Assembly (NCBI GenBank): GCA_963205255.1
Contig: CAUJIK010000066.1
Coordinates: forward strand, 1 to 45,087
DNA: 45,087 bases
Direction: 5' to 3'
DNA from: Pseudomonadota bacterium
Lineage (GTDB): Bacteria; Pseudomonadota; Gammaproteobacteria; Steroidobacterales; Steroidobacteraceae
Positions within the stretch are counted from its first letter, which is position 1, and each line of letters opens with the position of its first letter. The notes beneath the pieces are model-generated. The model saw only the letters and a program-made list of their open reading frames with translations, was not told the origin of the DNA and did no database searches. The translations under genes and the position numbers were made by a program. Shown here piece by piece: positions 39,167-45,087 of this stretch.

Positions 39167-41038
39167 ATGCTCGAATTCGCCCGCTGGAAATACATCCTGG
39201 TCGCCGTGGTGATGCTGCTGGCGCTGGTGTTCGCCGCGCCGAACTTCTTCGGCGAGGACCTGGCGCTGCAGGTGGCGCGCAAGGACCGCAACCCTGTCGA
39301 TGCGGCGGGGATCGCGCAGATCGAGGATCTGCTCAAGGCGCGCGGAGCGCCTTACAAGCGGGCATTCGTCGATGATGGCCGGGCGATGGTGCTGTTCGAG
39401 GACGTGCCGGAGCAGCTGCGCGCGCGCGACGCGGCGAACGACGCGCTCGCCGCGACGCATGTGTCGGCGCTTTCCAGCGCCTCGCGCGCGCCGGCGTTCT
39501 TCCGCGGGCTGGGTCTGCGACCCATGCCGCTGGGCCTTGATCTGCGCGGCGGTCTCTACCTGAGCTATCAGGTGGATGTGAACGGCGCCGTGGACCAGCT
39601 GCTCGACAGTTACGAGCAGGATTTCCGCCGCGCGCTGACGGCGAAGAATCTCGCCTTCACCGATGTCACGCAGGTGTCCGGCGACGGCGGCAGCAACATC
39701 GGTGTGCGCGTGCTGCTGCCGCCGGGCACCGATACCGGCGCCGCGCGCGCCGCCATGCAGGCGGTGGCCACCGACCTGAGCTACACGGCCGCGGACGGCG
39801 CCGGCGGCCGCTATGTGCAGGCCGTGCTGTCGGATGCCCAGATCACCGAACGCCAGCGCAATGCCATCCAGCAGAACATCGTCACGCTGCGCAATCGCGT
39901 CAATGAGCTGGGCGTTTCCGAGCCCATCGTGCAGCAGCAGGGCATCGACCGCGTCAATGTGCAGCTGCCGGGCGTGCTCAACAGCGCCGAGGTGAAGGAC
40001 ATCCTCGGCAAGGTGGCAACGCTGGAGTTCCGTCTGACCGACACGGTCAACAGCGTGCAGGAGGCCGTCGCGCGCGGCCGCGCGCCGCTGGGCTCGCGCC
40101 TTTACTACCATCGCGACGGGCGTCCGACGCTGCTCAAGCGCGAGGTGATCGCCACCGGCGACCAGCTGGTCGACGCCACTTCCACGGCCACGCAGGATGG
40201 TCCCGGTGTTTCGGTGCGCCTCAATGCGCAGGCCGGCGACCAGATGCTGCGCACCACTCAGGCCAACCTCGGCAGGCCGATGGCGGTGGTGTTCATCGAG
40301 AAGAGCCGCCAGAAGGTCGTGGTCAACGGCGAGGAAACCGAGCGCGACATCACCACCCAGCAGGTGATCAGCGAGGCCACCATCCGCGGCGTGTTCGGCA
40401 ACCAGTTCCAGATCACCGGGCTGTCGCAGGGCGAGGCGCGCGACCTTGCGCTGCTGATGCGCTCCGGCCAGCTGGCCGCGCCGCTGTTCGTGGTCAACGA
40501 GCGCGTGATCGGCCCGTCGCTGGGTCAGGCCAGCATCGACGCCGGCACCAAGTCGCTGCTCATCGGCATGGCGGCGCTGTTCGGCTTCATGATCTTCTAT
40601 TACCACCTGTTCGGCGTGGTGGCGGCGGTGGTGCTGTTCGGCAACGTCATCCTGCTCACCGCGCTGCTGTCGCTGATGGGCGCGGCGCTGTCGCTGCCGG
40701 GCATCGCCGGCATCCTGCTCACCGTCGGCATGGCGGTGGACGCCAACGTCATCATCTACGAGCGCATCCGCGAGGAGCTGCGCAATGGTGTGTCGCCGCA
40801 GACGGCGATCCGTGCCGGCTTCGAGAAGGCCTTCTCGGCCATCTTCGACGCCAACATCACCACGGCCATCGCCGGCATCGTGCTGTGGGTGTTCGGCACC
40901 GGCCCGATCCGCGGCTTTGCGGTGGTGCTGACGCTGGGCATCGCTACTTCGATGTTCACCACGCTGCTCGGCACCCGCGCGCTGCTGACGCTCATCTACG
41001 GCGGCCGCCGCAAGCCGGCACGCCTGGCCATCGGTTGA
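39167..41038 (+). CDS. secD: protein translocase subunit SecD
   Basis: Uses the proton gradient to pull translocating proteins through SecYEG. The N-terminal span (YILVAVVMLLALVFA) is followed by the family motif LGLDLRGGLYL (about 124-134), the large periplasmic P1 region, then five C-terminal spans with GPSLGQASIDAGTKSLL, VGMAVDANVIIYERIREE and GFEKAFSAIFDANITTAIAG. It has 623 residues (E. coli 615). It is third in the tgt-yajC-secD-secF transcript; secF follows after 13 bases. Confidence 0.97.
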   Translation: MLEFARWKYILVAVVMLLALVFAAPNFFGEDLALQVARKDRNPVDAAGIAQIEDLLKARGAPYKRAFVDDGRAMVLFEDVPEQLRARDAANDALAATHVSALSSASRAPAFFRGLGLRPMPLGLDLRGGLYLSYQVDVNGAVDQLLDSYEQDFRRALTAKNLAFTDVTQVSGDGGSNIGVRVLLPPGTDTGAARAAMQAVATDLSYTAADGAGGRYVQAVLSDAQITERQRNAIQQNIVTLRNRVNELGVSEPIVQQQGIDRVNVQLPGVLNSAEVKDILGKVATLEFRLTDTVNSVQEAVARGRAPLGSRLYYHRDGRPTLLKREVIATGDQLVDATSTATQDGPGVSVRLNAQAGDQMLRTTQANLGRPMAVVFIEKSRQKVVVNGEETERDITTQQVISEATIRGVFGNQFQITGLSQGEARDLALLMRSGQLAAPLFVVNERVIGPSLGQASIDAGTKSLLIGMAALFGFMIFYYHLFGVVAAVVLFGNVILLTALLSLMGAALSLPGIAGILLTVGMAVDANVIIYERIREELRNGVSPQTAIRAGFEKAFSAIFDANITTAIAGIVLWVFGTGPIRGFAVVLTLGIATSMFTTLLGTRALLTLIYGGRRKPARLAIG

Positions 41039-41051
41039 CCGGGAGTCCCAC

Positions 41052-41987
41052 GTGGAGTTCTTTCACAAGAAGACCAATTTCTCCTTCATGGCGACGCGGC
41101 GCATCTGGTATGTGCTGTCCGCGCTGCTGATGATCGGATCGATCGCGCTGTTCTTCACGCGCGGCCTGAACCTCGCCGTGGATTTCACCGGTGGCGCCGT
41201 GGCCGAGGTGACTTTCACCGATGCCGCGCCCATCGAGCGCATCCGCACCGGTCTCGAACAGGCGGGCTTCCATGAGCCCTCGGTGACCAACTTCGGCTCC
41301 TCGCGCGATGTGTCCATCCGCCTGCCACCCGACAGCACGCTGTCGGTGGATCAGGTGCGCGAGCGCGTGACCACGGCGCTGCAAGGTATCGATCCGGACG
41401 TCGTGATCCAGCCCATCGAGTTCGTCGGCCCGCAGGTGGGCGTGGAGCTGCGCAACGCCGCCATCTGGGCACTGCTGTTCACCTTCGCCGGCATCTTCGT
41501 CTACATCATCTTCAGCTTCCACACCTGGCGCCTGTCGGCCGGCGCCACGCTGGCGCTGCTGCACGATCCCATCCTCATCATCGGCTGGTTCGCGCTGTCG
41601 CAGACCACCTTTGACCTCGCGGTGATCGCGGCGTTGCTGGCCACGGTGGGCTACTCGCTCAACGACACCATCATCATCTTCGACCGCATCCGCGAGCGCT
41701 TCGAGGCCAACCGGCGGCTGGAGCCCGTCATGGTGCTTGACCAGTCGGTGAACCAGACGCTGTCGCGCACCATCATGACCAAGCTCACCACCTTGATCGT
41801 GGTGGTGGCACTGCTGATATTCGGCGGCCCGGCGCTGCGCGGCTTCTCCGAGGCGCTGGTGATCGGCATTCTCGCCGGCACCTATTCGTCGATCTACATC
41901 TCTTCCGCGGTGGCCCTGGACCTGGGGCTGAAGGCCGAGCATGTGTTCCCGACGGTGCGCGGCCGCGAAGTGGACAGCCTGCCCTGA
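41052..41987 (+). CDS. secF: protein translocase subunit SecF (GTG start)
   Basis: Forms the SecDF complex. Six spans are expected. The first is followed by LAVDFTGGAVAEVTF (SecF hallmark), then a small periplasmic domain, then QVGVELRNAAIWALLF, the motif GYSLNDTIIIFDRIRERFE and NQTLSRTIMTKLTTLIVVV. It has 311 residues (E. coli 323). GTG at 41052 has GGGAG six bases upstream. It is the last Sec gene; the TerC-family gene follows after about 20 bases on the same strand. Confidence 0.97.
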   Translation: MEFFHKKTNFSFMATRRIWYVLSALLMIGSIALFFTRGLNLAVDFTGGAVAEVTFTDAAPIERIRTGLEQAGFHEPSVTNFGSSRDVSIRLPPDSTLSVDQVRERVTTALQGIDPDVVIQPIEFVGPQVGVELRNAAIWALLFTFAGIFVYIIFSFHTWRLSAGATLALLHDPILIIGWFALSQTTFDLAVIAALLATVGYSLNDTIIIFDRIRERFEANRRLEPVMVLDQSVNQTLSRTIMTKLTTLIVVVALLIFGGPALRGFSEALVIGILAGTYSSIYISSAVALDLGLKAEHVFPTVRGREVDSLP

Positions 41988-42008
41988 CGGGGTGTAACAA
42001 GGATGCCG

Positions 42009-42746
42009 ATGATCGAACTGCTTTCTGATCCGGCATCCTGGGTGGCGCTGGCCACTCTGTCGGTGCTCGAGATCGTGCTCGGCATCGACAACATCATCTT
42101 CATCTCGATCCTGGTCGGCCGCCTGCCCGAGGCGCAGCGCGACCGGGCGCGCATCATCGGCCTTGCGCTGGCGATGATCACCCGCCTGGCGCTGCTGCTG
42201 TCCATCGTCTGGCTCACGCGGCTGACCAAGCCGTGGTTCGCCATTTTCGGCCACGACTTCTCCGGCCGCGATCTGGTGCTGCTCATCGGCGGCGCCTTCC
42301 TGCTGGTCAAGAGCGTGCTCGAGATCCATCACACGCTCGAAGGCGCCGAGGACAACCGCAAGGCGCGGCTGTTCTCGAGCTTCGTCATCATCGTGGTGCA
42401 AATCGCCATCATCGACATCGTGTTCTCGCTCGATTCGGTGTTCACGGCGGTGGGCCTGGCCGAGCCGCACCAGGTGCCCATCATGGTGGCGGCCATCGTG
42501 ATCGCCATCATCGTGATGATGGTGATGTCGGGCCCGATCGCGCGCTTCGTCGACCGCCATCCCACGGTGAAGATACTGGCGCTGGCGTTCCTGATTCTCG
42601 TCGGCATGGTGCTGGTCGCGGATGGCTTCGGGCACGAAGTGCCCAAGGGCTATCTGTACTTCGCCATGGCGTTCTCGGTGTGTGTGGAAATGGTGAACAT
42701 CCGGCTGCGCAAGCTGCTGGATGCGAACCAGGATGCGGGCAGGTGA
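42009..42746 (+). CDS. TerC-family integral membrane protein
   Basis: Polytopic protein of 245 residues with about seven spans and the TerC motifs LEIVLGIDNIIFISI (15-29) and IDIVFSLDSVFTAVG, whose Asp residues lie in the membrane. TerC relatives are implicated in manganese handling and in metal loading of exported proteins. ATG at 42009 is preferred over 42003 because AAGG (41999-42002) is six bases from the former and touches the latter; MIELLSDPASW is also the usual family N-terminus. It lies directly behind secF, which fits a role near the Sec machinery, but co-transcription is not proven. Confidence 0.88.
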   Translation: MIELLSDPASWVALATLSVLEIVLGIDNIIFISILVGRLPEAQRDRARIIGLALAMITRLALLLSIVWLTRLTKPWFAIFGHDFSGRDLVLLIGGAFLLVKSVLEIHHTLEGAEDNRKARLFSSFVIIVVQIAIIDIVFSLDSVFTAVGLAEPHQVPIMVAAIVIAIIVMMVMSGPIARFVDRHPTVKILALAFLILVGMVLVADGFGHEVPKGYLYFAMAFSVCVEMVNIRLRKLLDANQDAGR

Positions 42747-42828
42747 AGGTCCCGTCCGGTGCGAAGCGGCTGCGCTGGCAATGGCGCCGCAAGCCTGACT
42801 AGAATCCAGGAACTTCAGGGAGTCCCGT

Positions 42829-44271
42829 ATGAATTGGCGCATCAAGCCGCTCGACCTCATCCTTGCCACGGCCGAGAAGAAGAGCCTGAAGCGTCAGCTG
42901 GGCGCCTGGGACCTCACCATGCTGGGCATTGGCGCCGTCATCGGCACCGGCATTTTCGTGCTCACTTCCGTGGCGGCGCAGAAAGCCGGCCCGGGCATGA
43001 TGTGGTCCTTCGTCATCGCCGCCGGCGTGTGCCTGCTCACGGCGCTGATCTACGCCGAGATCGCCTCGATGGTGCCGGTCTCGGGTTCGGCCTATACCTA
43101 CTCCTACGCGGTGCTGGGAGAGATGGTGGCCTGGGTGGTGGGCTGGGCGCTCATGGTCGAATACGCCGTGGCGGCCGGGGCCGTGGCCGTGGGCTGGTCG
43201 GGCTACATCAACGGCTTTCTGCATTCCATAGGCTGGGGTCTGCCGACCGCGCTTACGGCGGGGCCTGCAGACACCGTCACGTTGCCGGATGGCACCACGG
43301 TGGCCGGCGGTTTCAACCTGCTTGCCTGCCTGCTGTCGCTGCTCCTCATGGGTTTGCTGATCCTTGGCACCTCCCACAGCGCCAAGGTCACGGCTGTCCT
43401 GGTGGTGGTGAAGATCCTGGCGCTCACCGCCTTCATCGCCATTGCGGTGCCGGCCGTGAACCACGCCAATTTCGAGCCCATGATGCCCAATGGCTGGGGC
43501 ACGCCGCTTTCGGGCGTGGGTGTGATCGGCGCGGCGGCTTCCATCTTCTTCGCCTATGTCGGCTTCGACGCGGTATCGACCGCGGCCGAGGAAACCCGCG
43601 ACCCCCAGCGCAACATTCCCATCGGTCTCATCGGTTCGCTGGTCGTGTGCACGCTGTTCTACCTGCTGGTGGCCTATGGAGCGGCCGGCGCCGTGGGCGC
43701 CCAGCCCGATGGCGCGCTGGCGGCGTCCAAGGAGCCGCTGGCTTTCGTGCTGCGCGAGCTGGGCTGGCCGAACATGGGCAACTGGGTCGCGGCCGCCGCC
43801 ATCATCGCGCTGCCGTCGGTGGTGCTGATCATGATCTATGGGCAGACGCGCATCCTGTTCACCATGTCGCGTGACGGGCTGTTGCCCGACGTGCTCTCGA
43901 AGGTGCACCCGCGCTTCCAGACTCCGCATGTGGTCACGATGTTCACCGGCGTCGCCGTGGCGCTGTTCTCGGCCATGTTCCCCGTGGGCATGCTGGCGGA
44001 CATCTCCAACTCCGGCACGCTGTTCGCCTTCTTCGCCGTTTCCATCGGCGTGATGGTGCTGCGTGTGCGCGAGCCCCATCGCCGGCGCCAGTTCCGCACG
44101 CCGATGCTCTGGTTGGTGGGGCCGCTGGCCATGATCGGTTGCGTGGTGCTGTTCTTCAGCCTCGGCGCCTACACGGTGAAGCTGTTCTGCATCTGGGCGC
44201 TGATCGGCCTCGTCACCTACGCGCTTTACGGCTATCGCCGCAGCCATCTGGGCCGGACATCGCCGGAATAG
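42829..44271 (+). CDS. APC-superfamily amino acid permease (cationic amino acid transporter type)
   Basis: About twelve membrane spans in 480 residues. The N-terminus LKRQLGAWDLTMLGIGAVIG followed by TGIFVLTS is the conserved span-1 substrate motif. Also seen are SMVPVSGSAYTYSYAVLGE and FFAYVGFDAVSTAAEETRDP (span 6). It resembles the YhdG/CAT group, whose members carry basic or other amino acids, but specificity cannot be read. AGGGAG precedes the ATG. Its TAG shares one base with the GTG of the next gene (TAGTG), so the two are coupled. Confidence 0.92.
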   Translation: MNWRIKPLDLILATAEKKSLKRQLGAWDLTMLGIGAVIGTGIFVLTSVAAQKAGPGMMWSFVIAAGVCLLTALIYAEIASMVPVSGSAYTYSYAVLGEMVAWVVGWALMVEYAVAAGAVAVGWSGYINGFLHSIGWGLPTALTAGPADTVTLPDGTTVAGGFNLLACLLSLLLMGLLILGTSHSAKVTAVLVVVKILALTAFIAIAVPAVNHANFEPMMPNGWGTPLSGVGVIGAAASIFFAYVGFDAVSTAAEETRDPQRNIPIGLIGSLVVCTLFYLLVAYGAAGAVGAQPDGALAASKEPLAFVLRELGWPNMGNWVAAAAIIALPSVVLIMIYGQTRILFTMSRDGLLPDVLSKVHPRFQTPHVVTMFTGVAVALFSAMFPVGMLADISNSGTLFAFFAVSIGVMVLRVREPHRRRQFRTPMLWLVGPLAMIGCVVLFFSLGAYTVKLFCIWALIGLVTYALYGYRRSHLGRTSPE

Positions 44272-45087
44272 TGCGCGTCGGCATCGGGCTGGATTTCGGC
44301 ACGTCGAACTCGGCGGCGGCCTGGTTCGACGGCGAGCGTCTTGTCAGCATCACGCTGGACGAAACCGCTGTCGGGCCGTCGCCCATCCTGCCCACCGCCG
44401 TGCACCTGGACCGCGAATACCGCGCGCTCGTCGGCGGTCGCGCCATCACGCGTTACGTGGAGGAAAATCGCGGCCGGCGCGTGGAGCTGGTGGCGACGGT
44501 GATCGGAGAGTCGGCCTCGTCGGTGGGCGGCAATGAGGCCGGTGAGGACATCTCGCGGCTGCAGACCGATCGTCATGTAGTCTACGGCCCGCCCGTGGAC
44601 CGCACACTGCCGGGGCGGCTGTTCCTGGGTCTCAAGCGCCTGCTGGGAGATCCGCATCTCGAGCGTCTGGGCGTATTCGACCGGCAATACCGGCTCGTCG
44701 CCTTGCTCACGCCCATCCTGCAGCACATGCGCGAACACATCGCGCAGGCCTGCGGTGCGCCGCTGCCGCCGGCACATGTGGGGCGTCCGGTTCACTTCGA
44801 AGGCCGGCATGCCGACCGCAATGCCGTTGCCTGCGCCCGGCTGACTGAAGCGCTCGAGCATGCGGGGTTGCCGCTGGCGCAGTTCGGTTCCGAGCCCGTT
44901 GCGGCCACGCTGAGCTGGCGCTGGCGCACGCAGCCACCGCGCGGTGGCCTGGCGCTGACGGTGGATTTCGGTGGTGGCACGCTGGATCTGAGCCTGATCC
45001 GTCACGACGAATCCCGATTCGAGGTGCTGGCCACCACCGGTCTTGCGCTGGGTGGAGACCGCATCGACCAGCTGATCTTCGCGTCAC
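44271..45087 (+). CDS. Hsp70-family protein (YegD-like), N-terminal 272 residues; runs off right edge
   Basis: The frame from GTG 44271 stays open to the window end. It starts with the actin/Hsp70 phosphate-1 loop GIGLDFGTSNSAAAWFDG. It then shows HVGRPVHFEGRH, where DnaK has its VTVPAYF strand, FGSEPVAATLSW (connect-1) and the phosphate-2 loop LTVDFGGGTLDLSLI, followed by GGDRIDQLI. About 60 residues (75-130) are unlike DnaK, and the domain is shorter, which fits YegD-type Hsp70-like proteins rather than DnaK itself. These lack a defined co-chaperone or substrate. It overlaps the permease stop by one base. The C-terminal half is not in the window. Confidence 0.87.
   Translation, partial: MRVGIGLDFGTSNSAAAWFDGERLVSITLDETAVGPSPILPTAVHLDREYRALVGGRAITRYVEENRGRRVELVATVIGESASSVGGNEAGEDISRLQTDRHVVYGPPVDRTLPGRLFLGLKRLLGDPHLERLGVFDRQYRLVALLTPILQHMREHIAQACGAPLPPAHVGRPVHFEGRHADRNAVACARLTEALEHAGLPLAQFGSEPVAATLSWRWRTQPPRGGLALTVDFGGGTLDLSLIRHDESRFEVLATTGLALGGDRIDQLIFAS

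Overview
The window is 45 kb of high-GC bacterial chromosome, densely coded, with no insertion sequence, prophage or CRISPR array. The gene set points to a gammaproteobacterium: SecD and SecF as separate proteins behind yajC, the queA-tgt-yajC-secD-secF order, an Azotobacter-type seven-iron ferredoxin, mpl, RNase D, DsbC and ETF-ubiquinone oxidoreductase. The PPi-type phosphofructokinase beside adk and mpl suggests the Xanthomonadales/Nevskiales side of the class. That placement is inference from gene content and order, not a phylogeny.

Left part (1-11.4 kb), energy and wall metabolism. A PPi-dependent phosphofructokinase runs off the left edge. It is followed by adenylate kinase with an unusual histone-H1-like Lys/Ala tail, RNase D, a five-helix membrane protein with a TTG start, the murein-recycling ligase Mpl, a cAMP phosphodiesterase, and the glycolytic cluster tkt-gap-pgk-pyk, in which pgk and pyk overlap. 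A reversible PPi-PFK next to a complete triose-phosphate-to-pyruvate module suggests glycolysis/gluconeogenesis organised around pyrophosphate.

Middle part (11.4-26.3 kb), envelope and redox genes. It holds a secreted peroxiredoxin; a patatin lipase, membrane-anchor protein and HupE/UreJ-like protein in a row; MgtE behind ETF-QO; an acyltransferase divergent from xerD; DsbC with an atypical CIWC site; an SGNH-fold protein that has lost its catalytic triad; ferredoxin; a Nudix hydrolase; a remnant of a B3/B4-domain gene; and a PEBP protein coupled to a large beta-propeller diguanylate cyclase.

Right-middle part (26.3-35.4 kb), export and signalling. A divergent metallo-beta-lactamase-fold lipoprotein is followed by a four-gene operon on the minus strand: HlyD-type adaptor, RbbA-type ATPase/permease fusion, YhhJ-type permease and a DUF4159 protein. 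Next come a tRNA-Leu(CAA) and an ECF sigma factor, a single-pass membrane protein (probable anti-sigma) and a secreted double-PDZ protein. This last set looks like a compact envelope-stress circuit and is the best candidate for an uncharacterised system here.

Right part (35.4-45.1 kb), housekeeping. It contains threonine aldolase, queuosine synthesis (queA, tgt), the Sec accessory complex (yajC, secD, secF), a TerC-family protein, an APC amino-acid permease, and an Hsp70-family protein that overlaps the permease stop and runs off the right edge. No gene-free stretch exceeds 300 bases; the two longest (about 240 bases) hold a candidate tkt promoter and the B3/B4 remnant.
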